From Aldehydirespirator sp965117015 (GTDB taxonomy: Bacteria > Actinomycetota > Acidimicrobiia > Acidimicrobiales > Aldehydirespiratoraceae): a stretch of 64,000 nt of DNA. How positions within the stretch are numbered: position 1 is the first letter of the stretch; the number at the start of each line of letters is the position of its first letter. A program made the position numbers and the translations under genes. This document shows, in pieces, positions 6,671 to 15,352 of the stretch. The stretch spans positions 1,054,001 to 1,118,000 of the forward strand of contig OZ220747.1 in the NCBI GenBank assembly GCA_965117015.1, given 5' to 3'. The notes under the pieces are model-generated. The model saw only the letters and a program-made list of their open reading frames with translations, was not told the origin of the DNA and ran no database searches.

Positions 6671-9250
6671 CTAGTGGTAGGAGAGGGCCTCCAGCACATC
6701 GAGGCGGTTGGCCCGGCGAGCCGGCGCCAGCGAGGCCAGCAGGCCGGCCACCGCCGCCACGACCAGGTACACCACCACGGTGCCCCCCGGCAGAGCCACG
6801 GTGGAGATAATGCTGCTGGGGAGGGACCCGGCCGCGATCGACCCCGCCACCAGCCCGGTCACGACACCGATGACCCCGCCGAAGACGGCCACGATGACCC
6901 CCTCCAGCAGGATGGCGGCCCGGATCTGCCGCTTGCCCATGCCCACGGCCCGCAGAAGCCCGATCTCGCGGGTCCGCTCGAACACCGACAGGGCCATGGT
7001 GTTGGAGAAGCCCATCACCGCGATCACCAGCGCCATGATCAGGAACACGTTGATCACGACCAGCAGGTTGTCGACCTGAGTGGACCGGCTGGCGCGGTAC
7101 TCGGCCTGGTCGCGCACCACGACCTGCGGGTAGTCGGCGAGACCCGCCTCCAGCGCGGCCCGAGCGTCCTCGCTGTCGACTCCCGCCGCGGTGACGGCGG
7201 TGACCAGGCTGTCCTGGTCTCCGACGACGTAGCGGTCCCAGTCGTCCAGGTCGATGACCCAGGAGCCCACCACCGAGTCCTCGGTGTGGAGGGCCACCAC
7301 CTCGAAGGCGGCTTCCTCGTGGCCCGAGATCTCCAGCAGCACCTCGTCGCCCACGGCAAGACCGAGCTCCTCGGCGGCGTCGACATGCACCATCACGTCA
7401 CCCGGACCGGCCCCGGCCACGCTGCCGGAGGTGACGTTCGGCTCCACATGGCTCGAGAACGAGGCGAGGTTGGCAGCCGATAGCACGTGCTGGGTGCCGT
7501 CGGCGGTGCGCACGCCGTTCGGCCGGAATCGGAACACCTCCACCGATTCAAGTTCGGGCATCTGGACAATCTCGGATCCGGCTTCCGAACTGAAGGCGAG
7601 CTGCTGGTTGTCGCAGCGACCGGCGCACAGCATCCAGTCCGCCCGGACCGAGTCCTCCAGTTGGCCGTTGAGGGTCTGCTTGAAGGACGTGCCCAGCACG
7701 GTGACCAGCGACACCATGGCCAGCCCGATCATCAACGCCGAGGCGGTGGTGGCCGTGCGGCGGGGGTTGCGAACCGCGTTGAGTCGGGCCAGACGCCCGT
7801 TCAGGCGGAATAGGCGGGCTGCCGGCCATCCCAGCACCTGCGACATCGGACCGGCGACCGCGGGGCTGCAGATGTTGACGCCCACCAGCACCCCTAGGGC
7901 GCCGAAGCCGAGCAGCAGGACCAGCGCCGATATGGACAGGTCCGACAGCAGACCCACGACCAGAAGCACCAGCCCGATCGCGCCGACCACCGACCCGATG
8001 ATGATCGACCTGCGCCGGCTGTAGGGGTCGATGTTGGCGTCGTCGGCCAGCGCCACCATGGGCGTCACCCGGCGGGCCCGCATCGCGGGCAACAGGGAGA
8101 TGATCACCGTCAGGCCGACGCCGAGCGCCAGCGCGGCGATGATCGGGCCTGCGCCGACGTTGAGATCTGTCGAGGGAAGATTCGAACCTGCGGCGGCCAG
8201 GATGCCGCTCAGGGCCTCGGACACCAGCAGACCGAGACCGAGACCCACCACGGCGGCCAACGCACCCATGACCAGGGCCTCGAACGCCACCGTCGAAGCC
8301 ACCTGCCGCCGGTCGGCTCCGAGCACCCGCAGCAATCCGAATTCCTTGATGCGCTGGCCTGTGACCAGGGTGAAGGTGTTGTAGGTGATGAACGCCGATA
8401 TGACCAGCACGATGACGGCGAAGGCCAGCAGCGCGTTGCGGAAGATGTCCAGGAGGTCGCTCATCTCCTGATCGCGGGCATCGACCTGCTCCTGCTGCGA
8501 GAGGACTACGTAGGCCGGGCCCAGTTCGCGCTCGATAGACGCGGTCACCTCGTCGAGCGAGGCGCCCGGCGACAGGCGTACGTCGATGAGGTCGTACCCG
8601 CCGCCGTCGTGCAAGACGTCACGAGCGGTGTCCATGTCCCAGGCAACCAGCTGGAACGGGGCCTGGAAGTCGGGCTCCATGAAGTAGAAGACGCCGACCA
8701 GTTCGAACCGGTGTGTTCCGGTGGGGGTGGCGACCTGGTAGCGCTCACCGATCCGGAAGCCGAAGGTGGACGCGGTGTGTTGGTCCATGGCGAACTCGTC
8801 CGGCCCGGCCGGCCGGCGGCTGACCCCGTCGTCGACAGGGAAGATCCTGCCCAGCGACTCGTCCTCCGGCCAGCCCATTCCGCCTTGCTGGGAGAGCTCC
8901 GGATCGGTGGCCTCGCCGTCGGCGCCGATGGCAACGACGTTGAACTCCGACACCGCGCCGGCTGTCTTGTCCACACCGTCAATGGCTTCCAGCCGATCCT
9001 TCAACGAGGGGTCGAGCAGGGGCAGGTCCTGCCACTGGTCGGCGCTGTCGAGGGTCGACTGCGCGCGGACCGACAGGTCGACCTGGTCGTAGAGATCGTT
9101 GGCCAGATCTCTGAAGGCGGCCCGCAACCCGTCGGTGTTGATCAGCACGCCGACGGTGAGGGCCACCCCGATCACCACCGCCAGGGTGGTGAGCCCGAAC
9201 CGGATCCGCGTGGCCGCAATGTTGCGGAGGCTGTAGCGCAGCAGGGTCAT
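6671..9250 (-). CDS. ABC transporter permease, FtsX/MacB type
   Basis: An 859-residue permease with two FtsX-like halves. There is an N-terminal membrane helix (about residues 17-38) followed by a large extracytoplasmic domain, a first helix group (about 265-395), two further helices (about 415-465), a second extracytoplasmic domain, and a final three-helix FtsX domain ending RRANRLDVLEALSYH. This is the layout of MacB/LolC-related exporters, which move lipoproteins, peptides or lipids with mechanotransmission rather than classical substrate channels. It lies 54 bases downstream of its ATPase on the same strand. The cargo is unknown. Confidence 0.92.
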   Translation of the reverse strand: MTLLRYSLRNIAATRIRFGLTTLAVVIGVALTVGVLINTDGLRAAFRDLANDLYDQVDLSVRAQSTLDSADQWQDLPLLDPSLKDRLEAIDGVDKTAGAVSEFNVVAIGADGEATDPELSQQGGMGWPEDESLGRIFPVDDGVSRRPAGPDEFAMDQHTASTFGFRIGERYQVATPTGTHRFELVGVFYFMEPDFQAPFQLVAWDMDTARDVLHDGGGYDLIDVRLSPGASLDEVTASIERELGPAYVVLSQQEQVDARDQEMSDLLDIFRNALLAFAVIVLVISAFITYNTFTLVTGQRIKEFGLLRVLGADRRQVASTVAFEALVMGALAAVVGLGLGLLVSEALSGILAAAGSNLPSTDLNVGAGPIIAALALGVGLTVIISLLPAMRARRVTPMVALADDANIDPYSRRRSIIIGSVVGAIGLVLLVVGLLSDLSISALVLLLGFGALGVLVGVNICSPAVAGPMSQVLGWPAARLFRLNGRLARLNAVRNPRRTATTASALMIGLAMVSLVTVLGTSFKQTLNGQLEDSVRADWMLCAGRCDNQQLAFSSEAGSEIVQMPELESVEVFRFRPNGVRTADGTQHVLSAANLASFSSHVEPNVTSGSVAGAGPGDVMVHVDAAEELGLAVGDEVLLEISGHEEAAFEVVALHTEDSVVGSWVIDLDDWDRYVVGDQDSLVTAVTAAGVDSEDARAALEAGLADYPQVVVRDQAEYRASRSTQVDNLLVVINVFLIMALVIAVMGFSNTMALSVFERTREIGLLRAVGMGKRQIRAAILLEGVIVAVFGGVIGVVTGLVAGSIAAGSLPSSIISTVALPGGTVVVYLVVAAVAGLLASLAPARRANRLDVLEALSYH

Positions 9251-9304
9251 CGGTCCGTTACGGAATCAGGATCGACCGAATCGGCCACTGCCGCTGGTCG
9301 GTTA

Positions 9305-10135
9305 TCACTCTTCCAGTTCTTCCATGAACTTGAGGACTTCGTCCATGGTGGCGCCCTCGGGGATGCCCCGGATGAACTGGCCCACCTGCAGGATCTTCAT
9401 ATGGTCGAGGATGAGCTCGGCGCTGGGGTTGATCAGCTCACCCCGGAGTATGCCGTCGGACAGGAACACGGTCCGGTCGGCGAAGGAGGCCGCCCGGGCG
9501 TCGTGGGTCACCATGGCGATGGTCTGGCCCAGATCATCCACCGCCTGCCGCATGAACCGGAGGACGTCGGTGCCGGACCGGGAGTCGAGGTTGCCGGTGG
9601 GCTCATCGGCGAAGATGATCTCCGGCCTGCTGGCCAGCGCCCTGGCCACCGCCACCCTCTGCTGCTGGCCGCCGGAGAGCTCACTGGGCCGGTGGCCCAA
9701 CCGGTCGCCCAAGCCCACGGTGGCGACCACGCCGTCGACCCACTCCTGGTCGGGCTGGCGCCGAGCCAGCTCGATGGGGAGGGTGATGTTCTCGATGGCG
9801 GTCAGAGTGGGCACGAGGTTGAACGCCTGGAAGATGAACCCCACCCGCTCGCGGCGCAGCCGGGTCAACTCCTTGTCGGTCAGGGTGCTCAGGTCGGTGT
9901 CGCCGATGAAGGCCCGGCCCTCGGTGAGGTCGTCCAGAGCGGCCATGCACTGCATGAGCGTCGACTTGCCCGACCCCGACGGGCCCATGATCGCGGTGAA
10001 TTGGCCCTGCTCGAAAGTGATGTTCACGCCGCTGAGGGCCCGGACCTCGATCTCGCCCGAACCGTAGATTTTGACGGCGTCCTCGGTTCGGGCCGCGGCG
10101 ACCGCGCCGGAGGCCTCGACGGCAGCGTTGCTCAT
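9305..10135 (-). CDS. ABC transporter ATPase, LolD/MacB type
   Basis: A 276-residue ATPase. Walker A is GPSGSGKST, the signature is LSGGQQQRVAVARAL, Walker B is IIFADEPTGNLD and the H-loop is VTHDARA. The phrase TGNLDSRSG is typical of the MacB/LolD/FtsE clade. A C-terminal extension of about 45 residues (DHMKILQVGQFIRGIPEG onward) is longer than usual for the family and of unknown role. It is the first gene of a two-gene exporter operon with the FtsX-like permease. GAGGTG lies 8 bases before the ATG. Confidence 0.95.
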   Translation of the reverse strand: MSNAAVEASGAVAAARTEDAVKIYGSGEIEVRALSGVNITFEQGQFTAIMGPSGSGKSTLMQCMAALDDLTEGRAFIGDTDLSTLTDKELTRLRRERVGFIFQAFNLVPTLTAIENITLPIELARRQPDQEWVDGVVATVGLGDRLGHRPSELSGGQQQRVAVARALASRPEIIFADEPTGNLDSRSGTDVLRFMRQAVDDLGQTIAMVTHDARAASFADRTVFLSDGILRGELINPSAELILDHMKILQVGQFIRGIPEGATMDEVLKFMEELEE

Positions 10136-10198
10136 GACTCTGGCACCTCGCTCAGCCCTTTCGCCCCTCGCTTTGTAGTAGCAAGCATCTTAGGAGAC

Positions 10199-11368
10199 TC
10201 ATCCCCTGGGCAGGCCCAGAAGGCGCTCGGCGATGATGTTGCGCTGGATCTCGTCGGTTCCGCCCGCGATGGAGCCCGCCTTGGACCACAGCCACTGGCG
10301 CTGCCAGGTGCCCGCGGTCAGGTCCTCCACGGGCTCGGGCCAGAGAGGGGCCTCAGCTCCTAGCACGCCCAGCGCGGCCGCCGACAGCCGGCGCGTCATC
10401 GACGAATGGATGAGCTTGGCGATACTCGAGTCGGGTCCCGGCTCGATGCCGCGGCCCAGCCGCGACAGCGTGCGGTAGTTCCGCAGGCGCAGAAGGCGCA
10501 GCGCCACGTACGCATCGACGAGGCCGTCGGCGGCGACCGGATCGCTCATGGTGGCGAAAGCCCGAGCGTCGGCCATCAACTCGTCGAAGTAGATCTCGTG
10601 TACCACCTGCTCCTTGAACGGGTAGGAGGTGCCACGCTCGTGGGCCAGGGTGGTGCTGGCCACGGTCCACCCCTGGTGCAGCCCGCCCACCAGGCAGTCC
10701 TCCGGCACGAAGACCTCGTTCAATCCGACCTGGTTGAACTCGAACTCGCCGGTGATCTGGCGCAGGGGCCGGACCTCCACTCCCGACGCCTCCATGTCGA
10801 CCACCAGGCAGGAGATGCCCCGATGTGGGCTGCCGTCGATGCCGGGGTCGGTGCGTACGAGAGCGATGCCCCACTTGGCGAAGCCGGCATACGAGGTCCA
10901 CACCTTCTCTCCGGTCACCAGCCACCCGCCGGCGGCCGGCTCAGCGCGAGTCCTCAACGATGCCAGGTCCGATCCGGCGTCGGGTTCGCTGAAGAGCTGG
11001 CACCAGATCTCGCTGGCGTCGAGGATCGACGGCAGCCACCTCTGCTGCTGGGCGGCAGTTCCGTGGGCCAGCAGCGTCGGCCCGGCCAGGTTGATGCCCA
11101 CCCGGTTCACCGGTTGGGGGGCTCCGGCTCGGGCGTACTCCATGTTGTAGAGCGCCACTTGCACCGGGGTGGCGCTCCGGCCCCCGACCGAGTCTGGCCA
11201 AGCGATGGCCACCATCCGCGCCTTGGCCAGCTTGGCCTGCCAGCGCCGACCCCATTCGATCGCCTCCTCTCCACTGAGAGCGGCGTCGGGACGCTCGGTG
11301 TTGCGGGCGAGCCAGGCCCGCACCTCAAGTGCGAACGCCCTCTCGTCGGCCGACAGCGCCAAGTCCAT
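10199..11368 (-). CDS. Acyl-CoA dehydrogenase
   Basis: A 389-residue flavoprotein oxidising an acyl-CoA. Recognisable segments are CQLFSEPDAGSDLASLRTRA (FAD/substrate loop), KVWTSYAGFAKWG and the C-terminal GGTDEIQRNIIAERLLGLPRG. This 'GTxEIQRN' type corresponds to one partner of the heterotetrameric FadE enzymes, or can be homomeric. The ATG is 9 bases from a TAGGGT box and has no clear Shine-Dalgarno, suggesting a near-leaderless transcript. It is divergent from the SnoaL-like/ligase operon. Substrate unknown. Confidence 0.94.
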   Translation of the reverse strand: MDLALSADERAFALEVRAWLARNTERPDAALSGEEAIEWGRRWQAKLAKARMVAIAWPDSVGGRSATPVQVALYNMEYARAGAPQPVNRVGINLAGPTLLAHGTAAQQQRWLPSILDASEIWCQLFSEPDAGSDLASLRTRAEPAAGGWLVTGEKVWTSYAGFAKWGIALVRTDPGIDGSPHRGISCLVVDMEASGVEVRPLRQITGEFEFNQVGLNEVFVPEDCLVGGLHQGWTVASTTLAHERGTSYPFKEQVVHEIYFDELMADARAFATMSDPVAADGLVDAYVALRLLRLRNYRTLSRLGRGIEPGPDSSIAKLIHSSMTRRLSAAALGVLGAEAPLWPEPVEDLTAGTWQRQWLWSKAGSIAGGTDEIQRNIIAERLLGLPRG

Positions 11369-11377
11369 GCGTCGCGG

Positions 11378-11383
11378 ACCCTA
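11378..11383 (-). promoter_or_regulatory. Putative -10 box (TAGGGT on minus strand)
   Basis: Reads TAGGGT on the minus strand and ends 9 bases before the ATG at 11368 of the acyl-CoA dehydrogenase. No -35 is evident. Confidence 0.35.
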
Positions 11384-11421
11384 CCGCCCCCCAACGGGGG
11401 CAGCGCCCGACTCCAGACGGG

Positions 11422-11427
11422 TAGCGT
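11422..11427 (+). promoter_or_regulatory. Putative -10 box (TAGCGT) for leaderless transcript
   Basis: TAGCGT ends 5 bases before the ATG at 11433, as expected for a leaderless or almost leaderless message. Together with the minus-strand box it makes a compact divergent promoter region. Confidence 0.35.
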
Positions 11428-11432
11428 GAGGT

Positions 11433-11882
11433 ATGGACAACACCGCGCACGACTTGGATGCGGCTGCGGCGACGGATGCGATCCGGCTGCTGCTGGACAC
11501 GGCCGCGATCCGCCGGCTGCTGGCCGCTTGCTGCCATACCCTCGACGACGGCCACTTCGACGAGTGGGTCAAGCTGTACACCGACGACTGCCAATTCGCG
11601 GTGATGGGAAGCCGCGCCGAGGGGCGTGAAGAGATGAGGGCCATGATCGAGCCCTTCCAGACGACCGAGCTCAGGGGCAAGCACATGATCAGCGAGCCCC
11701 GGATCAACGTGCACGGCGACGAGGCCAACGCCACGACGGATTTCGCCTTCGTGGCCAAGGACAACAAGATCCTCCAGACCGGCCGCTACCACGACGTTCT
11801 TCGCCGGGAACCCGACGGCTGGCTGGTGGCGGGTCGGGAGATCGTGTTCACCGGCGACGAGCCGATCGGCCTCGAAGACTGA
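11433..11882 (+). CDS. SnoaL-like / NTF2-fold protein
   Basis: A 149-residue protein with the NTF2-like cone fold signature: an N-terminal helix region (DTAAIRRLLAACCHTLDDGHFDEWVKLYTDDCQF) followed by beta strands (GRYHDVLRREPDGWLVAGREIVF). The family includes SnoaL polyketide cyclases, steroid isomerases and small subunits of ring-hydroxylating dioxygenases. No catalytic residue can be assigned with confidence. It is the first gene of a four-gene plus-strand operon with an acyl-CoA ligase, alcohol dehydrogenase and VOC protein, so it probably handles a small organic acid intermediate. Confidence 0.82.
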   Translation: MDNTAHDLDAAAATDAIRLLLDTAAIRRLLAACCHTLDDGHFDEWVKLYTDDCQFAVMGSRAEGREEMRAMIEPFQTTELRGKHMISEPRINVHGDEANATTDFAFVAKDNKILQTGRYHDVLRREPDGWLVAGREIVFTGDEPIGLED

Positions 11883-11898
11883 ACACAGCGGACCGCCG

Positions 11899-13344
11899 GT
11901 GGCCCTGGACAACCTGCTGACGGGCGCGCCGGCCCGCCACGACCTGGTCGTGGACGGCGACGGCCGACACTCCACGGAACAGGTCGAGAGCCGGGTCCGG
12001 GCGGTGGCGGCCGCCCTATCGGCCCGCGGCGTGGTGTCGGGCGACCGGGTGGCGTTCCGCCTGCCCGTCGGTGTGGATGCGGTGGTCGCGTACCGCGCCT
12101 GCTGGCGGATCGGAGCGGTGGCGGTGGCGGTGCACCCCGCGGCCGGCTCGCACCAGATGGGCGAAGCGCTGGCCCAGGCCCGGCCGGTGGTCACCATCGC
12201 AGGCCCGGACTTCCTGCCTGTAGGTGGCGCCCACTTCCTCGCGCTGGATGAACTGACGGCGGGGGCGGATGCCGCGCCGGGCGGTCCATGGAGCGCGAGC
12301 ACCGCCGACACCGATGCGGTGATCATGTTCACTTCGGGGTCGACCGGCGCTCCTCGTGGGGTGATCCATACGCATGGATCGCTGACCTACAAGATCGTCC
12401 AGCTCACCGAGGCCCACGGCCTGACCCCCGATGACTGTGCCCTGGTGCCGTCCCCGCTGGCCCATGTCGCCGGTCTCCTGCACGGTGTGCTGATGCCGGG
12501 AGCGGCCGGCATGAAGACTGTGCTGATGCCCCGCTGGGATCCCGAGGCGGCTCTGGGACTGATTGAACGGGAGGCGGTCACCTACATGGTGGGGCCACCG
12601 ACGCTGTTCACGACCCTCATGGACTGCGACGCCTTCAATCCGGCGCGCACTGCCTCGCTGCGGATGATCTCCTGCGGAGGGGCAGGCGTGACGCCGGCTT
12701 TCTGCCGGCGGGCCGCAGCCACGCTGGGGGTGGTGGTGAAGCGCTCCTACGGGTCGACCGAGGCTCCCACCATCGCCACCTCCCGGTTCGACGACCCGAC
12801 CGACAAGATGATCCTCACCGACGGGCGGGCCTTCGGCGACGCCCGGCTGCGGGTCGACGCCGACGGCGAGCTCTGGGTGTCAGGGCCGGAGCTGGCTCGG
12901 GGCTACCTGGATCCAGCCGACACCCGGACTGCGTTCGTGGACGGCTGGTTCCGTACCGGCGACCTGGCCACGGTCGAGGACGGTTGGGTCACCGTCACCG
13001 GCAGGCTGGGAGACCGCATCATCCGCAGCGGTGAGAACATCTCGGCAACCGAGGTGGAGCAGCACCTGGAGGCCCACCCGGCCGTGCTGGCGGCCGCGGC
13101 CGTGGCCGAGCCCGATGACCGGCTCGGCGAGCGGGTGGCTGCGTTCGTGGTAGCGCCCGGAGGCTTCGACCTGGCCGCATGCCGTGAGTGGTTCGCCCAG
13201 CGGGGGGCGGCCCGCTTCATCACCCCTGAGCGGATCGAGGTGGTGGATGAGCTTCCGGTGATGGCTTCTGGCAAAGTGGACCGGATGAAGCTGCAAGCCC
13301 GCTTGATGGACCCGTCCGGCAGGACCGCGGGGAGCGACCGGTGA
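11899..13344 (+). CDS. Acyl-CoA synthetase (AMP-forming ligase)
   Basis: A 481-residue ANL enzyme starting with GTG, 16 bases after the SnoaL-like gene. The P-loop is MFTSGSTGAPRGV, the A5-like motif is KRSYGSTEAPT, the hinge is DGWFRTGDLATVEDGWVTVTGRLGDRI with SGENISATEVE, and the candidate catalytic Lys is in MASGKVDRMKL. It is shorter than typical fatty-acyl ligases (about 520-560), mainly through a compact N-terminal domain. It overlaps the next gene by 4 bases (GTGA), implying translational coupling. Substrate unknown. Confidence 0.92.
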   Translation: MALDNLLTGAPARHDLVVDGDGRHSTEQVESRVRAVAAALSARGVVSGDRVAFRLPVGVDAVVAYRACWRIGAVAVAVHPAAGSHQMGEALAQARPVVTIAGPDFLPVGGAHFLALDELTAGADAAPGGPWSASTADTDAVIMFTSGSTGAPRGVIHTHGSLTYKIVQLTEAHGLTPDDCALVPSPLAHVAGLLHGVLMPGAAGMKTVLMPRWDPEAALGLIEREAVTYMVGPPTLFTTLMDCDAFNPARTASLRMISCGGAGVTPAFCRRAAATLGVVVKRSYGSTEAPTIATSRFDDPTDKMILTDGRAFGDARLRVDADGELWVSGPELARGYLDPADTRTAFVDGWFRTGDLATVEDGWVTVTGRLGDRIIRSGENISATEVEQHLEAHPAVLAAAAVAEPDDRLGERVAAFVVAPGGFDLAACREWFAQRGAARFITPERIEVVDELPVMASGKVDRMKLQARLMDPSGRTAGSDR

Positions 13345-14366
13345 CCCTCGCCACCACCATGGCCGCCGCCGTCTACCGGCGCCCGGGCGAGCTGGACGTC
13401 ACCGAGGTGCCCCTGCCGGAGCTGGGACCCCACGACGCCCTGGTGGAGGTGGCCTACTGCGGGGTGTGCGGCACCGACCTACACATGGTGCTCGACGGGT
13501 GGGGCACGCCCGACACCATCCTCGGTCACGAATGGTCGGGCCGGGTGGCCGCAACCGGCGCCGAGGCCCGGATCGACGGAGGCACCCCGGTGGTGGGTCG
13601 GGGCTGGGCCGAGTGCGGCCGCTGCCGGCACTGCCGGGCGGGCCAGCCCGGGCTCTGCGTCCAGCGCCCCCTGGCCGGGATCGATGACGGCCACTCGGGT
13701 GCCTTCGCCCGCTATCTGGTCGCCGACTACCGCAACCTCACCGCCGTTCCCGACGGCGTGAGCCTGAGGGAGGCCGCCTACGCCGAGCCGCTGGCGGTGG
13801 CCATGCACGCCGTCTCCCAGGGCTCCATCTCCGACGGCGGACGGGCCATGGTGTTCGGCTGCGGCCCGATCGGTGCCGCAGTGGTGGCCGTGCTGATGGC
13901 CCGCAACACCGACGTGACCGTGGTCGAGCCGTCGGAGCCCCGCCAGGAACTGGCCCGGCGGCTGGGCGCCGCGGTCCGCTCGATCGACGAGTTGGAGACT
14001 CCGGCCCATCCGGGCCAGGTCGCGGCCGACGCCGTCGGCTGGGTGTTCGAGACGTCCGGGGCCCGCCAGGCGGCCCAAGCGGGCCTCACCCAGCTCGCCG
14101 GGGGCGGCACGATGGTGATCGTCGGCACCGGCATGGACTATCCGAGGCTCGACACCAACCGGGTGATCCTCAACGAACTCGTGGTCACCGGCGCCTACGA
14201 GTACGACCCCGACGGTCTGGCTGCTGCCCTGGATCTCATAGCGGAGGGCGCGCTGCCGGTGGATGTGCTGGTCGAACCGGATCCCGTCGGCCTCGACGGC
14301 ATCCTGGACGTCATGGGCCGCCTGCGCTCCGGCGAGGTGGCCGGAAAGGTACTGGTGCAACCGTGA
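13341..14366 (+). CDS. Zinc-binding medium-chain alcohol/polyol dehydrogenase
   Basis: A 341-residue MDR-family NAD(P)-dependent dehydrogenase. The catalytic zinc site is CGVCGTDLH with GHEWSG; the structural zinc site is the four-Cys cluster CGRCRHCRAGQPGLC; the Rossmann glycine motif appears as GCGPIGAAV. It most resembles the threonine/sorbitol dehydrogenase subgroup. The GTG start overlaps the ligase stop as GTGA, and its own stop overlaps the next start in the same way, so the operon is tightly coupled. It probably oxidises a hydroxyl on the operon's acid substrate. Confidence 0.92.
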   Translation: MTLATTMAAAVYRRPGELDVTEVPLPELGPHDALVEVAYCGVCGTDLHMVLDGWGTPDTILGHEWSGRVAATGAEARIDGGTPVVGRGWAECGRCRHCRAGQPGLCVQRPLAGIDDGHSGAFARYLVADYRNLTAVPDGVSLREAAYAEPLAVAMHAVSQGSISDGGRAMVFGCGPIGAAVVAVLMARNTDVTVVEPSEPRQELARRLGAAVRSIDELETPAHPGQVAADAVGWVFETSGARQAAQAGLTQLAGGGTMVIVGTGMDYPRLDTNRVILNELVVTGAYEYDPDGLAAALDLIAEGALPVDVLVEPDPVGLDGILDVMGRLRSGEVAGKVLVQP

Positions 14367-14806
14367 GCATCACCGACTTCAAGGGCCCCGCCCGTTTCAA
14401 CCATGTGGCCATGAGCGTGCCCGCCGACCTGCTCGATGAAGCAGGCCGATCCGCGATCACCCGCTTCTACGGTGACGTGTTCGGCTGGCGGGAGCACCCC
14501 ACCATGACCGAGGACCGCAAGCGGCTGGTGATGGGAGTGCACTCCTACGACCAGTTCGTGTTCGTCATCGCCGACGACAACCCCATGCAAGCGCCCCGGG
14601 GCGACCATTTCGGGATGGCCGTCGACAGCCTGGAGGAGCTGAAGGAGGTGCTGCGGCGGGCCGAGGCCTTCGCCGCCACCGACGGCCGGGTGGACGTGAT
14701 GGACTACGAGGTCGAGGATTTTGGCGTGTTGAAGCTTCACAGCTTCTACGTCCGCTACCTGCTGCCGCTGATGGTGGAGGTCCAGTACTTCGAGATGCTC
14801 GCCTGA
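14363..14806 (+). CDS. VOC-superfamily protein (glyoxalase fold)
   Basis: A 147-residue protein with the vicinal-oxygen-chelate plan: FNHVAMSVPADLL at the start of one beta-alpha-beta module and FGMAVDSLEELKEVL in the second, and a final strand MVEVQYFEM ending in a metal-ligand-like Glu. It may be a metal-dependent isomerase, dioxygenase or hydrolase, or a non-enzymatic binder. It is the last gene of the SnoaL-ligase-dehydrogenase operon (GTGA overlap). Its stop codon runs directly into repeat B. Confidence 0.78.
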   Translation: MSITDFKGPARFNHVAMSVPADLLDEAGRSAITRFYGDVFGWREHPTMTEDRKRLVMGVHSYDQFVFVIADDNPMQAPRGDHFGMAVDSLEELKEVLRRAEAFAATDGRVDVMDYEVEDFGVLKLHSFYVRYLLPLMVEVQYFEMLA

Positions 14807-14838
14807 GCGGCCCGTGAGCGCAGCGAACAAGAGCGGGA
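14805..14838 (+). repeat. Repeat B, copy 1 (3'-end associated)
   Basis: Core GAGCGGCCCGTGAGCGCAGC followed by GAACAAGAGCGGGA. It starts inside the TGA stop of the VOC gene and runs in the same sense as that gene. Copies 2 and 3 lie near 58648 and 60064 on the opposite strand, also after stop codons or forming a stop. Confidence 0.8.
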
Positions 14839-14860
14839 AAGCCGATCGCCTGAGCGGCCG

Positions 14861-15349
14861 CTAGAGCGCCGACGCGAGCCCGCGCGTGGCAGCCGCCCAG
14901 CCCGCCGCGGCCGCGGTGCCGGCCAGGAGGTAGGGCCCCAGGGGCCGGCTGGCGCTCCGGCCCTGTCGAACCAGGACGACCAGCGCCTCGGGCACGGCCA
15001 GCGCGAATCCCGCCGCGAGGCCCCACAGGGCTACGTCCCAGCCCCACCACCCGCACAGCAGGCCGTTCAGCACGCTGAGGCGGACGTCGCCGAAGCCCAT
15101 CCCAGGCGGGTGGATGAAGTGGACCGCAGCCATGATCGCCCCGCACACGGCGGCCCCCACCGCCGCGCCGATGAGACCGCCCGGCTCGGCCTCGACCAGC
15201 GACGCCACCGCGTAGAGCAGCCACACGGTTCCCGCGGTGGGCCAGATCAGCCGCGTCGGCAGCCGGCCGGTTCGAAGGTCGGTCACGGCCAGACGCACAC
15301 CGGCGCCCAGCCAGGCCACGACCGCGACTGCTACCAGCACCGAGGCCAT
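14861..15349 (-). CDS. A24-type prepilin peptidase-like membrane protease
   Basis: A 162-residue polytopic membrane protein with both aspartates of the type IV prepilin peptidase family: AVTDLRTGRLP in the first part and GFGDVRLSVLNG in the middle, matching the usual D and GxGD motifs. About six hydrophobic segments are visible. The N-terminal methyltransferase domain of bifunctional PilD is absent, so it resembles CpaA/TadV or archaeal preflagellin peptidases. It starts 3 bases after the stop of the upstream acyl-CoA dehydrogenase. No pilin or secretion genes are in the window, so its substrate must be encoded elsewhere. Confidence 0.8.
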   Translation of the reverse strand: MASVLVAVAVVAWLGAGVRLAVTDLRTGRLPTRLIWPTAGTVWLLYAVASLVEAEPGGLIGAAVGAAVCGAIMAAVHFIHPPGMGFGDVRLSVLNGLLCGWWGWDVALWGLAAGFALAVPEALVVLVRQGRSASRPLGPYLLAGTAAAAGWAAATRGLASAL

Positions 15350-15352
15350 GAT

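Noticed and set aside
8160..8185. tRNA-like T-loop TTCGAA
   Set aside because: No acceptor stem or anticodon arm can be drawn and the position lies inside the ABC permease gene.
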